From NCBI GenBank assembly GCA_031771865.1, contig JASISA010000026.1, positions 992,001 to 1,056,000 of the forward strand: a stretch of 64,000 bases of DNA. The letters run 5' to 3'. The DNA comes from Nothophaeocryptopus gaeumannii (taxonomy: Eukaryota > Ascomycota > Dothideomycetes > Mycosphaerellales > Mycosphaerellaceae). Positions 45,706 through 56,929 of the stretch are shown piece by piece (position 1 is the first letter of the stretch; every line of letters begins with the position of its first letter). The notes beneath the pieces are model-generated. The model did no database searches. It was not told the DNA's origin and worked only from the letters and a program-made list of their open reading frames with translations. Both the position numbers and the translations under genes were made by a program.

Positions 45706-47432
45706 TTACCACCAGATTGTATCAGGTCTGGGCCGATATCTCAAGAATATCTGCTCGTCGAAGAGAATCCGTGCGCCCTTCGCGATCACTTGACCTCCAA
45801 TATCTGTGAGGGTTTGCCGAATATTCGGACCCCAGCAACTGAATCTGAAAGAGTAGTCCCAGTTGCTCGCAAAGTCCTGCAGGCCAGTAAAATGCCACTT
45901 GGCACCATCTCTTGGCGCAAATCCAGCGGAGGCCAGACATCCGTAGGGACCGGGCCAGCCAGGGCTGCTCTTTCTTGAGCCCTCCGATATGAGTGACAGA
46001 TTGCGGAGATGCCGTCCGGCATAGGCGCTGAATTGATGGAGGATGGAGCCGAAATTGTCGTCCAGATAGTGACCTGAAGTGACTTTGAGGCTGACGAGGT
46101 TCGGAGGAAGCATCGTTGAGAAGTTGGCGAATATGTCCTGTGAGAGACAATAGTAGTTAGCAAAGGGCTGGTAATAACGCTTGACGAATATTTACTTACA
46201 GGATTGCCGGCGATGAGAAGATGGACGTCTATATCTAGCTCCCGCAACTCCGTCAGATGTGGCAGACTTTTATACAGGAAGCTCTCGCCGCCGTAACAGC
46301 CGGCAGTGACATTGCCGAGAGCGTCACGAAGAGTGAGCTTTGTAAGCTTTGCAAACTGAGGAGTTCGAAGTGCGCGTCCCAAGACACCAATGTCGATGGG
46401 ACGCGTGAGGTCGAAGTAAGTACCATAGAAGTGAGGGCTAGCTGCGAAGCGATCGATCGTGAACTCGAAGACCTTGAGTCCGTTGCAGCAATTCAGAATC
46501 TCGTCTAGGGCTTTCATATCAAGCCTACTGGACAGGAGGTGTAGACTCCTGACGTTCGATGCTGGTTTTCGAGAAGCTTGGCCAAGGCCGGCAGCCATAT
46601 GCAATCCGGATGTCGACAATGTCTCCAACTTTCGGAGGCCAAGGACCGCGGAGATGACGGAATCGAGTGCAGCTTCGCTGAATTCCTGCGGCACAGGACC
46701 GATGTGAATACTCTTAACTTCGTGGTAGCTACCACCTGGAAGCTGTGCTTGTGCCAATATGGCGCCGATCCAGGTACCCAACAATGAGCAGACGCCACAG
46801 GCAGGGTCCGGGTATGCGCCTCGCAAGCAAGAGGATTTCAAGCTGAGCAAGAGTGTGTGAGGGTTGCTCGCCATAAGTAGCACGGCTATAAGCATTGCGC
46901 TCTCACATCCGTTCCCCAAAGCGAGTGAGAATTCCTCTCGCATTTGACGACTTCCGATTCGCTTCTTCTCCAACAGCGCAGCGACACCCCACACAGCACC
47001 ACTGAGATCGCGATCCACCTCGAGACGCTGCCATCTTCCGGATTGAGGTGCAAGGTGTAGATGATTGACGCATAGCCGTAGACACGGATTTTCGTACAAG
47101 CTACGCAGAAAGAGCAGTGGCTTGTCGTTTTTGGGTCGCGGATAGTCGGAGGAAGATCGGAAGTATCGGAACAGGCGCAGTGAGGTGGCCTCGCGCAGGT
47201 ATCGAGATGCTAATGACAGGGCTGTGAGCGCTTTGACTTCTTCCCTCGACGGCTCGACGTTTGAGTTATCGGCAGTACGCTTCCAAGGCAGTGTGCTTTC
47301 GAGTCCGTCGAGGATGAAATCGAGGAGCTCTGTAGGCAATTGCTCGAATTTCGACAAATATTTGGTAGTGCCGACGATCTTGCGTGGTTCTCGGACGACA
47401 GATACCTGGTGACCACTTCCAGACAGCTCCAT
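45706..47432 (-). CDS. F-box protein with degenerate leucine-rich region
   Basis: Exons 47432-46200 and 46137-45706; intron 46199-46138 (62 bp, GTAAGT...CACAG). Total 554 residues. The ATG at 47432 is the first in frame; the open frame extends upstream without an ATG. The F-box lies at about 28-65 (FEQLPTELLDFILDGLE ... ALSLASRYLREAT), the SKP1-binding module of SCF ubiquitin ligases. The rest has irregular leucine-rich spacing (FAKLTKLTLRDAL, HLTELRELDIDVHLL, NVRSLHLLSSRLDMKALDEIL) that would present substrates. The C-terminal exon carries MLPPNLVSLKVTSGHYLDDN and WHFTGLQDFASNWDYSFRF. Similar in plan to the next gene at 48022 and to the decayed array at 10535-13832, so these are members of one expanded family. 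Substrate unknown. Confidence 0.82.
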
Positions 47433-48021
47433 TTTGGTTGACTGAGATCGCGCGAATAATGTGCGTAGTGGCGTCTTCTGGGGCCGAGGAGCGGCGTTGG
47501 TGGCAGGTACGGCCGTGACTTGCGCAGGGACGAGGGTCCGGCAAGCGGCTGATATGAGGAGCTTGAAGAGTTGCTGGATCAACGTGCGTGGCTTCAAAGG
47601 TAGTTCCACGTGTGATGTGTTGTATTCAAGTTGAGAAGCGGTGTTGTGCAGTGCAGAGAAGATAGGTTCTGCTGCAGGTGGTGAATATGCACAGACCAGG
47701 AGCGGCCTTGGCGTGAAACCAGCCCCACACTCGCCAGCATCATGTGAAGCATTTCGAACAGGATGCAGCGAGTGAAGGAACGGGTAGATCAGAACTCGTT
47801 GCCAGGCGTATCTTCATGATCGAATCGTGTTCCAAATGCTGGTCGCGGTTCCAGAAGCATGCAAGCGCCGATGCTGACACGAGAGCCCACCCCCTTTTCC
47901 CAAGAATCAAACGCACTCTCCGCTTTGTTGTTCGTGTATTCCACGCTGAAGCGCCATAAATTGGCAGGGAAAGCAAAGGAGTTGTGTTCGCGGATCTGCC
48001 ACTGCCTGTTCCCGAGCCTCA
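47433..48021. other. intergenic
   Basis: About 590 bp between two F-box genes on the minus strand; presumably promoter of the first and 3' UTR of the second. No gene supported. Confidence 0.4.
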
Positions 48022-49644
48022 TCAGCCGCTGTCGGCCATGTCCAGCTGTTCGAGTGCCTTAGAAACCAAATCTTTGACTTCATCTTCATCCTCCGGTTCC
48101 GGATACTGCTCCAACATCAGGGCGATGGGATTTCCTCCTTCGTCGTCGATCATCTTGGCCCCGCACGCTGCTAAGACTGGCTGGATCGGCTCATCGCCCA
48201 CCTTCCAGCAGCTGAATGCGATGTGCATCCCAGCATCGTGATTCTCGAAGTCGAACGACCAGCTCGCGGCTTTGGGCGACTTCGGGCGCTCCATAACGCG
48301 GTTGATGAAATCGGTAGCAGGTTGCTGGTTCCACAAGAAAGTGACCTGGAAAAGACTGATCTCAACCCCGGATAATTTGCTGATAGCTTGCGCTACATTG
48401 CCCAGTTTGATGAGGCCCGGTGAGCAATGGATGATCAATGTCTGGAGATTCGGTGGCAGAATGCGGTTGAAATCGGTAGTGATGAAAGTGTCACCTTCAG
48501 CAGTGGGCGCGACAAGAAGCTGTTCGTCAATCGTGAGCGATTGCAGCGCCGTGAAGGCAATCAAACTACCCAGGGTTGGTTGGCCCTCCCAAGCAAGGCC
48601 TTCATCCATCTTGTTCGATAGGGTCAGAATCTTGAGGCTGTGCCGATGCAGTTCCAGAGCGCGCTTCAGGAAGGGCACGTCAACCATGAGAGTGATCACA
48701 TCGTCCGGGCCTCTGTCCTCCCGCGGAAAGTCACCAGTGAAGTCACCCGGCATCAACGCCTCCCAGGTAATCTCCAGATCCTCCACAGCGGTGCACGTAG
48801 CAAGGAGGTCGATTATAGTATGTGAGTCGGTGTTCCCGTAGACGAGCTTGATCTCCTTGATGTTGGAAGACTGAGGTGGCGCTAGCCAGGGCCGAACGGT
48901 CGGATCGCTCGCACGGATACCGCTACAGTCTAGCCTTTCCATAGCCGGCAGCTGCATAAGGGAAGACAAGGCTGCATGAGAAGTCCCAAAGTTCTTGAAG
49001 CTGGGACCAAAGTCGAAGAATTTCCCAAAGAAGAAAGTGTAGTCGAGCAAAGCGTATGGATTGCCTGGAAGTTTGGCCAGCCTGGTGGGCGAAAAGATAG
49101 CTTGCATACAATCGACCATGTTCGGACAATGCTTGCACGCCCTTCCCCCAACTCCTTTGGTTTGATGATCGTAGTTGCTGATCTGGAGGATGCGGGCTTT
49201 CGTTGTCAAGCAAAGCAACACGACCATCTCTGCGGTGTGGCAGCCTTGAAGAAGAGCATCCACGATATCGTCATGAATTAGCTCGTGCTTCATTGTCCGT
49301 AGGACACGCATGAATTGTAGAAGCTCTTCATGGGAGGGTAAAGTATCCATTTTGGCCGAGGATGGGATAAGATTGACGACTTGGACATAATGGACGAGAG
49401 AAGGCCGTTCGAAGAGGGACCTGGTAAACCTCCGTACTCCTTTGCCTTCCTTCAGCGACTCAAAGCTGCGGTAAAGACTCGGCCGTGATGCATTGTTCAG
49501 CAGTTTGCAGGTCCGGTAGAGAGAGCCGAACGCCTGGATGCGTGTCTCGTAGCGAACGCGAATATCCTCGGAGCAAACATCGTCAAGAGCTTCCAGGATA
49601 CAGTCCAGCAGCTCCGCAGGGAGCATCTCCAGTCGACTAGCCAT
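48022..49644 (-). CDS. F-box protein with leucine-rich region
   Basis: 540 residues in one exon, ATG at 49644. F-box at residues 6-50 (MLPAELLDCILEALDD ... LYRTCKLLNNASRPSLYRSF). The middle has LRR-like segments (AALSSLMQLPAMERLDCSGI, TCTAVEDLEITWEAL, LHRHSLKILTLSNKM, TALQSLTIDEQLL, LPPNLQTLIIHCSPGLIKL). The PPNLQTLIIH block followed by a short aromatic-rich domain (SWSFDFENHDAGMHIAFSCWKVG) matches the order in the gene at 45706 and in the array at 10535-13832 (PPKLEQLTIH ... WQFQFDCF). An acidic tail closes it. It is the best-preserved member of this family in the window and has no intron. Probably an SCF receptor; target unknown. Confidence 0.83.
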   Translation of the reverse strand: MASRLEMLPAELLDCILEALDDVCSEDIRVRYETRIQAFGSLYRTCKLLNNASRPSLYRSFESLKEGKGVRRFTRSLFERPSLVHYVQVVNLIPSSAKMDTLPSHEELLQFMRVLRTMKHELIHDDIVDALLQGCHTAEMVVLLCLTTKARILQISNYDHQTKGVGGRACKHCPNMVDCMQAIFSPTRLAKLPGNPYALLDYTFFFGKFFDFGPSFKNFGTSHAALSSLMQLPAMERLDCSGIRASDPTVRPWLAPPQSSNIKEIKLVYGNTDSHTIIDLLATCTAVEDLEITWEALMPGDFTGDFPREDRGPDDVITLMVDVPFLKRALELHRHSLKILTLSNKMDEGLAWEGQPTLGSLIAFTALQSLTIDEQLLVAPTAEGDTFITTDFNRILPPNLQTLIIHCSPGLIKLGNVAQAISKLSGVEISLFQVTFLWNQQPATDFINRVMERPKSPKAASWSFDFENHDAGMHIAFSCWKVGDEPIQPVLAACGAKMIDDEGGNPIALMLEQYPEPEDEDEVKDLVSKALEQLDMADSG

Positions 49645-50261
49645 TGGAGAAGGCTTTGAGGGTAGACTGGTGGCCGTTGATGTTGCAGAGAGGGAAGAGA
49701 GGTGTTTCGTGAAATCATCACGTGTGTGACACTTCGAAGCGCAAGCGTGGCAGACGTGCCTCAGGCATCAAGGTGCTAAGAATCTCCAGGGCTGACGTCG
49801 CGCGAGCCAAACAACACTACACGCAACGTCAGCACAACATCGTTTTCGTTCCAGACCACCGTGAGCACTTGTTCCGCCGCTGAGTCTCGCGGAGTACGGA
49901 ACGACTCAGCATGAAACGGCCATGGGAGTGTCATTGGCGGACACGACCAAGGACAAGAGTTGGTATAGCGAGACCTGTCTATAAGAGCATGCCAGCATGA
50001 GGCCAGCGAAGATGCCTGCTGTTAATAGTACTGCACGTCGACATGGCACGGATTGAGAGATGCATGATATCTGCTACCGATCGCGCGGTTGAGAACACAT
50101 CTGGTCTGGAGATGCAGTCGGATACCTGCATCCTTGGCGGGAGCGCGTCGTAGACGAAAGCACTAGATTCAGATGCTCGCTTGCATGGGCCTACATCTTG
50201 TAAGTATGTTATTTCAACATGTTGTCTTCTTTCACGGGTTCTACAGCTCTCAATCGCAGCC
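49645..50261. other. divergent intergenic region with a probable 5' leader intron
   Basis: About 620 bp between the F-box gene (minus) and the coiled-coil gene (plus). A GTAAGT at 50200 and AG acceptors at 50246 and 50260, just before the ATG at 50262, suggest a leader intron of about 50-60 bp for the coiled-coil gene. Confidence 0.45.
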
Positions 50262-51754
50262 ATGGCTGGCACCTTCGATTTCGCGTGCGAGGTCAACGCT
50301 CCTCTCAATGGTACAATTGCTGGTATCAACAGAATGGCTAATCGCATCAATGAACTACAGCACCTCCTTCTGCAAAGCAATCAGTTCAAGAACGACTTGG
50401 AAGACCGAAACACGCGACTGAAGGCTGAAGCAGAATCGGCGGAAGTGCGGATTGCTGAGCTCACAAAGTTCGAAACGCTACTGCGTGCCCAGGTCCGGGC
50501 CCGAGACGAGAGCATCACCAATTTTGAGCAAGACAAGACTGAAATGCGGCAGTGGGTTGGATCGACGGAGAAGGAGCTTGCCTCTCAAAACGAGAAGCTC
50601 GCGACTGCTCAGAAGGAGCGAGATGATGCCAGTGCTCAACTCAGTTCAGCGAACGCGCGAAACACCACTGTTACCGATAAGCTGGCATCGTCGACTGCCG
50701 AGCTCACAGAGTTGCGTGCCAAGTACGACCCCCTCGCCGAAGATCTTAAGGAGATACGCTCGAAAATCGATTCACTCGAGAAGAGCCTCAAGCTGAAGTA
50801 TGCTCAGTACACCGAGAAGAGCGAGGAAGCCAGGTCGATCCGAAAATCGTACGCGGGTTTACGTCAAGGGAAAGACACCCTCGAAGGGCAGACGACGGTG
50901 TTTAAAAACCAGCTAGAGAAGGCAAAAGCCAATGATGACAAGCTTGAGATGCTAAGACGTGAAGACGAAAGACGCATCAAAAGGCTGAATGACAGAGTCG
51001 ATCAGCTTCTGGAAGACAAGCGCGCCCACGACAAGGAAGCCGAGCGTCTGAAGGCAGTATGCGATGAAAAGAGTCGCACGATACAAATCAACGACGAAAA
51101 TCTTCGCAAGGCAGGCGCAAAGAGCAAGGAGACTGAACTCAAGTTCAAGGCTGCCCAAGCACAGCTCGAGCAAGTCTTGGACCACTTTCGCGAGGTTGGC
51201 GAACACGAGGCTGCTACAGAGGCTACCAGCGATTTGCAGCCAACCAAAACAGATGCGACTCCGCGAGGTCCCTCTGCAACTCCAGGTGTCGACTTGCATC
51301 ATGGACTCGTGACTCCTCAGGCCGAAGGAAAGCTTGAGCGACGCTCCATTGATGCCCGGAACAGCGCTCTCAAGACCCAGCACCCTCCGATCCCACCAAG
51401 TCGGACCCCGCCGGCACTCCCAGCGCGTCTGCCTCTTTAGCCACAAGCACCGCAGCTCTCGTTCAGAAGCGTCCTAGATCAGATTCGCATGATCTCCCAC
51501 CTCGCCCTCAGAAGAAGGCCACCCAGAAAGCTGCTTGCCGACGCTGCCTCAGAGACAACCGCCAATGCAGCTCATTCGGTCGTTGCAAGTCTTGCAATGA
51601 CAGAGGTGCCGACTGTGTGTACAACAAGTGTCCGAAAGGTGACGAGTTTCGTCAGATCGCCTGCAGAAAGCTGCACCCTGGGCAGTGGGGTGGCGAAGCA
51701 CGAGGTAAATGGGAGGCGAGGGATGTGGATTCCAACACTGGACGCTGGCTTTGA
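50262..51754 (+). CDS. coiled-coil protein with C-terminal Zn2Cys6 cluster and CCCH-like finger
   Basis: No family recognised. Residues about 20-330 are almost pure coiled coil (INRMANRINELQHLLLQSNQ onward; long Glu/Lys/Leu heptads). A proline/serine linker follows. A change from frame 0 to frame 2 is needed near 51300; a candidate intron 51309-51364 (56 bp, GTGACT...ACAG, phase 0) joins the frames, giving about 478 residues. In frame 2 a basic stretch precedes six Cys spaced C-x2-C-x6-C-x5-C-x2-C-x6-C (residues about 407, 410, 417, 423, 426, 433), the exact spacing of a fungal Zn2Cys6 cluster. Then come Cys438, Cys449 and His453 with Phe at the place of the fourth ligand (444): a degenerate CCCH finger. 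The end is QWGGEARGKWEARD. Zn2Cys6 clusters normally open transcription factors, so a C-terminal one behind a coiled coil is unusual. A decayed paralogue follows at 52131. The exact splice is uncertain. Confidence 0.7.
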
Positions 51755-52130
51755 GAGCTGACGCTGACGAAACTTTCGAACATCAGTGCGCGAGTAGATG
51801 CATTACTGGCTACTGGCTCACGCACTTCTATCTTTGTCTTTTCCGTATGGCTCTGAGCTTCACTTCACTTCACTTCAGAAAGTCTTCGTCTTGCTCACAA
51901 AGCACGTCATGGCCTGCTGCAAGTGTTCAAAGATACTTCATGTGCGCATCCGTTACACAGCTTCTGAGCAGGATAGGACGGAGCTGCGCACCAAGCTCGA
52001 GGAAAAGTGCCGCCACTACGACGCCCTCAGTGAGCAGGCAAACGCCTCTGGGGAGAAATCACTTCTACTGGAGAAGGCATTCGATGGCGCGAACACCACG
52101 GCCGAGACCTTACGACAGGAAGGAAAGTGA

Positions 52131-53862
52131 ATGCGAGACCGCCTTGATGAAGTGACCACCGAGATCGAAAGTCTGCGTAAGGAGATCAAGGAGCTGGAAG
52201 ATGAGGTGAAGACCTTCGATGTGGCGCAGGCGTCCTTTGACACAGCGAAGGCAGAGGAGAGAAAAGTGAGAGACAGGCTGCACGGCATTATCAATGAGAG
52301 GGAGGAAGAAGCCAAGCAGATAGCTGCGAAATTAGAGAAGCTGGAGGTAGAGAATCAAACCCTACTGGAGAACAACGTGGAGCTCGGCGAGCAGATCCGC
52401 GGACGAGACGCCGTTATCGAAGGCCTTCAAGGCGCGAACAAGTCTCAGCTTGAACTCATTCAGGACCGGGAAAAGAAGATCACGAAAGGCTTCAACGAGA
52501 AGACCAAGCTGGAGAAGAAGAACGGCGAGCTTGAGAAGGACATTGCATCACTGAAGACCAAGAGGACGTTTGGGCAAGATGTCATGAAACTGAAAGATGA
52601 CAAAATTATAAAGCTCGAGGTAGATGCGGAGGCGGCGAAGAAGGAGCTTCAAAAGGCACAGACTGAACGCCAGGGGCAAGTGGATGAGAACGAGTCTGTC
52701 AAAGCACGCATGGATGGTCTGGCGAAGGAAGTCAACAGCTTGCGAGGAGATCTGTCAAGACGGCGAGGGAGGCGGATAAGTACAAGCGCTCACTTGAGGA
52801 CACCCTCCGTGATCTGCAAAGTGCCAAGCAGGAGCTCTCCGAAGCGCAGGACTTCCCCCCTCGAGCGATCGATCCACGACTACGTGTGCTCGCAGCCAAC
52901 AGAGGCCAGCCTACACAGCTGATGGACACGTCCTTTGATGGCCATGCAGCATTCATCCCGCGTCCACACGTCATCCGATTCCCCGAGACACAAGAGCCTT
53001 TTGTCAACAACGAGGGTGACTATCCCATCATATCACCTCCTATGCTGGCTTCCTTCGCCGTTGATCGATTCCCCGACTGGGAAGAGCCTAAAGCTCGCGA
53101 GCTTAAGCATGATCGGGAGAAGGATGTCATCCAGGCTGATGCCTTCAAGAAGCACGAATGGAAGCTTTCGAGGATTGACCTTTCAGTACTTGAACCACCA
53201 GTCAGGGAGAACAACATGTCCTTCCGTGGCCTATTCAATCAAGAAGACGGTTCGTCCATCAAGAATCAGTACGAAAGCAATGCCGGACCTTCTGGATTGT
53301 AGGCGTCGGAGCCGCCGGAAGCGAAGAGCAGCATCGAGGACATCGACGGGAACGTCGCCATGCAAACCGGCCTTATGTCTCCCATCACGGAAAGAGAGCA
53401 TCGGCGATCTGCCTCAAACTGTAGCACTAACAGATGGGGCGCAAACCTCTCTATGGCAATAGGAGCACCTCCACACGCACCCACTGGACCTGCAGCAAAC
53501 AGAGATCGTCGAGCCGACGCGACATAGACTCCGATCCAAGAGCCAGCCACGGCTCCACTGATCCCCTCTCGCGTCCTACGCCGCCGTCCAACGCACCCGC
53601 AGCACCCTCAAGCTCTCGAAAGCGTCGCCTCAGCAATGAAGACGACGTAGTTCACCACGGCGGCCAGGCTGCTTGCAATCGATGTATCGGACGAGGACGC
53701 AAATGCTCATCGTATGGTAAGTGCGACGTCTGTGCAGACTTAGGTTGCAGGTGCATCTATCAGATGTGTCACAGGGGTCGTTGGTGTAGAGATTCATCAT
53801 GCCAGATGTTTCATACGAATCAGTGGGGTGGACGGGCGAAGGGGAGGTGGGAGACGGAGTGA
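52131..53862 (+). pseudogene. paralogue of the coiled-coil/zinc-cluster gene, probably decayed
   Basis: Starts at ATG 52131 with a long coiled coil (RDRLDEVTTEIESLRKEIKE onward). The same frame continues upstream to about 51900 with more coiled coil, separated by a TGA at 52128-52130. The frame changes from 0 to 2 near 52752: DLSR would read DLVKTAREADKYKRSLED with one more G, so a G lost from GG is likely. Frame 2 ends at a TAG (53300-53302), and the C-terminal domain reappears in frame 1. That domain has C-x2-C-x6-C-x5-C-x2-C-x6-C beginning at 53674, then a complete C-x5-C-x4-C-x3-H finger and HTNQWGGRAKGRWE, closely like the neighbour at 50262. Two stops and at least two shifts suggest a pseudogene. 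Consensus base errors or unseen introns could explain part of this, since the domain itself is intact. Confidence 0.6.
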
Positions 53863-55415
53863 TCAGGCCATCGATCGATATGAAGATTGCGGCTCTAGGG
53901 ATGAACTGTGCGTCGTATTGGCCTTAGGGATCTGGATGCAAGATCAAGAAGAGGGTTCACGATTGGGAGCGAATGAAACTGGACATTCAAATCTTTTGTT
54001 GCTGGATTTTGTGTCCTTCTGGAAGGACTCCTTGATACCCTAGATTCACACTGAGCCCGAATTGTCAATGAGAGACGGTCTTCTCGCATCTTGGTCACTC
54101 CAGACCATCCCTTTAACTCCGTATGTATCCCCGTGACTACTTCATGTCCTCCCAACTTGGGTCCCTGCAGCCTCCTATTCAACTTCGTCTCCGTACATGT
54201 CATCTCAGCAAGCCATCTCTGGAAGCACAATGGACAACCGGGTTGTGGGAGGTCGTTGGGTTGGTGCTATCCGTTTGATCAACTTAGCGCTTTCAAAAGG
54301 TGGCAAGAGGCGCACCTCGCGCTTTCGAATGGCGCAAGAGCGACATGGCGCTTGCATTGCACCTCTCTGAGGGAGTGTTGCGGGGGAAGAATGTATTTTA
54401 TTCGGTCGAGGGTGAGCGCTGGGTGATGTTGGAGTACCCAGGAATTGAGGATTCGTTCCGAAGTCTGTGAGCTACAGATGGCAATGCACTACCATAAGGG
54501 CTGTCAAAGTAGGGAGGCACTTGCGCGAAGAGAGGCTGTAAACGGAAGGGAGAGCTGACAACCGAGCGATTCGATTCGAAGGGCTCGTAGGCTTCATGGG
54601 ATGTTCGAGATTCTGTGTTACTGCGGAGGAAGGAAGGAGATGCAAGTAGATGAAGAGATAGCAGATGTAGCTTTCAGAATTCCCTAACAGGATTGACTTG
54701 TGAGTCCACGCATCTGAGCTCCGCACCCCAACAGTTGCCTACATAACCAGCCCAAACCTCACAACCAACACCGAACAAGCAAATAGATTCTGGAATTTGG
54801 ACCTCCCGGTCAGATCTTTATTGTCTAATCATTAGTTCACTGCTTTAGCCGCTTGATGCACGCAATGGATTGTGTTTAAGTACCGTCCCAGTTAAGGAGT
54901 CTTGATGCAATGAGTTTCTTTCAATAAGGTGGCTAAGTTGACTTTCATGTACTGATTGACGATCGAATGCGCTCACACGTATGACTCTGTCTCCCCAGTC
55001 AGAATCGATGCGATTTCGATTGTTTCGTTCCTGCATCGTTTTGGCGGCGCCAGTGGGGCTTGTAGGGCTGAAGCGATGGGAGACATGTGAAAGGCTTGGC
55101 GTTAGGAGGCGGATCGGCATGACGAGAGTACGGAAGAATTTGTAGAGGAAAACGATGATGATGGTGTTCGTCAATGAATTTTATGCTCCATGAAGGGAGT
55201 CTTGGTGTTTTCTGAGCTCACAGTCGTGCTGCTGTTGGCGATTGGCTTCCTTGAACCGCCAAGCCCGCTTTCGCCTGCCGCTGGTGCTTCTCGACTTTGC
55301 GGTTGAACCTTTGAATTCCCTCCTGCGAACGAGCATATCACACCAGACGCATTTAGCGCATGCGGTGAGCATCACCGTCTTCACGCTTGGTTGCTTATAC
55401 TGACATGCAACAGCC
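53863..55415. other. intergenic, no gene supported
   Basis: About 1.55 kb. Short frames on both strands without resemblance to known families. A branch-like ACTGAC and a CAACAG acceptor right before 55416 suggest a 5' UTR intron for the next gene. Confidence 0.4.
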
Positions 55416-56008
55416 ATGGCCTCGACAGCTTTCTCCGCTAGCGCCAGAGTAGCGGGCATCTACGAGCTGCTTGAGAAAATTCTACTTCATATGGGAGACA
55501 ATATTGATGTCGCAGTGGAAGACAACGGCGAAAATGAAGGTCTACGGACACTATCCCTCTGCCAGCGAGTCTCCAGAAGCTTCACAGAGACAATCGCCGA
55601 TTCGAAGGAGCTGCAGCGAGCTCTCTACTTCTGGCCACCAACGCCCGCCCCGGGCAAAATCGGTGGTGAGAGCAACAAGCTCTTGCTTCCTTGGAGACCG
55701 ATTTGGCTGGGCGGAGGAAGACAGATCATGGCATGCGTCAGCAACGACGCGACCTCCTCGCCGAGATTTCCGTCTCCTTCACAACTGCCATCCGAGCAAC
55801 ACCGAATCAGGAGGGAAAGAGCAAACGTCAAGAATCAAGGAGGCGCATGTATTTGTTTCGGACAAGCTATCGAGTCAGGGTAATTGAGCGGCCCACGTTG
55901 CTCTCTCGTGCGAAAGAGGATTTGCACTTCAATCCTACAATGGGGGCGTTGGTGGATCTGTCCGAGAAGAAGTGCCAGCGGAAGCGAGACTCATTGAGGG
56001 TTGCGTAA
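55416..56008 (+). CDS. small F-box-like protein, tandem copy 1
   Basis: Exons 55416-55665 and 55725-56008. The 59-bp intron has a GTGAGA donor and GACAG acceptor and restores the frame, giving 177 residues. The N-terminus (VAGIYELLEKILLHM ... LRTLSLCQRVSRSFTETIADSKELQRALYFWPP) matches the F-box-like start of a family common in Mycosphaerella-type fungi. After the splice comes RRDLLAEISVSF, then the conserved RRRMYLFRTSYRV and FNPTMGALVDL blocks typical of the family's end. It is likely an SCF adaptor or a relative, with a very short substrate part. Its downstream neighbour is a paralogue of nearly the same length. Confidence 0.72.
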
Positions 56009-56295
56009 AGAGTATGGGCGGTGGACTGAATTACGCTTCGGTTTCCGTCTGGAGGGGCTGAAGCTGAAGAAACCACCGGAGGTTGACTTGGTCCTGTGGA
56101 AGACGCACGTGTACCACTGAAAAGGACCATGACGCCTCAACTCGTGCTTTTGTTTGCCTAATACAACGAAGAAACTGTGACTGTTTGCTGTAGTCTTCTC
56201 TTTCATTCGCCGCATCTGTTTAGCAAACTGCCGCTTATCAATGGCAGCCTAAAAGCCATCCAGTTCGACGTCTCGCGGCCACCAGCGCAGTATTA

Positions 56296-56888
56296 ATGGC
56301 TCCATCTCCACTTTCGGCCGGTACAAGAGTAGCGAACATCACAGAGCTCCTCGAAAGAATCTTGCTAAACGTCGTGTACGATGCTGACATTGTCCACCAC
56401 GAGCCCTGGCTTGACAAGCGCACCAGTCTCCGAACACTTCTCCACTGCCGACAAGTGTCAAGAGTCTTTGGCATCGTTATCGTTGGATCCAAACCGCTCC
56501 GAAAAGTCCTGTTCCTACTCCCGCCTACCATATCCAACAGCGCCTGCGACCGGGACAGGAACGAGCTTCTTGGAGGTTGAAGAAGAATGTAGCCAGCGGA
56601 AGCACCGTTCTTGTCAGCCCCTGCATCCACAATCCAGGCATTCTGCTACGTGGGATTAAAGTGGTGTCCACACTTTGCGCTTCCGATCCTCGATTTGTCA
56701 ATCCCAAGAGGCAAGGACTACAAGAGTCGTATCGAGATATGTATCTTTTCAAGGGGCGATATGGTGTAAGTGAGATTGTTAGTGCTGGTGACTATCGTTC
56801 GCGGCATCCTCGAAGAGAGGGTAAATGGATGACTCCTACGATGGGGGGGTTGATGGATTTGTTTGAGGAGATGATGGATGTTGAATGA
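56296..56888 (+). CDS. small F-box-like protein, tandem copy 2
   Basis: Starts MAPSPLSAGTRVANITELLERILLNV, parallel to copy 1, then LRTLLHCRQVSRVFGIVIVGSKPLRKVLFLLPP. The first frame stops at 56580, but a 62-bp intron (56576-56637, weak donor GTTGAA, acceptor ATCCAG) joins it to YRDMYLFKGRYGV and MTPTMGGLMDLFEE, the same end blocks as copy 1. The model gives 176 residues against 177 in copy 1, which supports it. If the weak donor is not used, this copy is a frame-shifted pseudogene. It lies about 290 bp behind copy 1 and just before the second transposon island. Confidence 0.6.
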
Positions 56889-56929
56889 GAATCAGGCTGG
56901 ACTGCCATAGTATTTGAATGTTGATTGAT

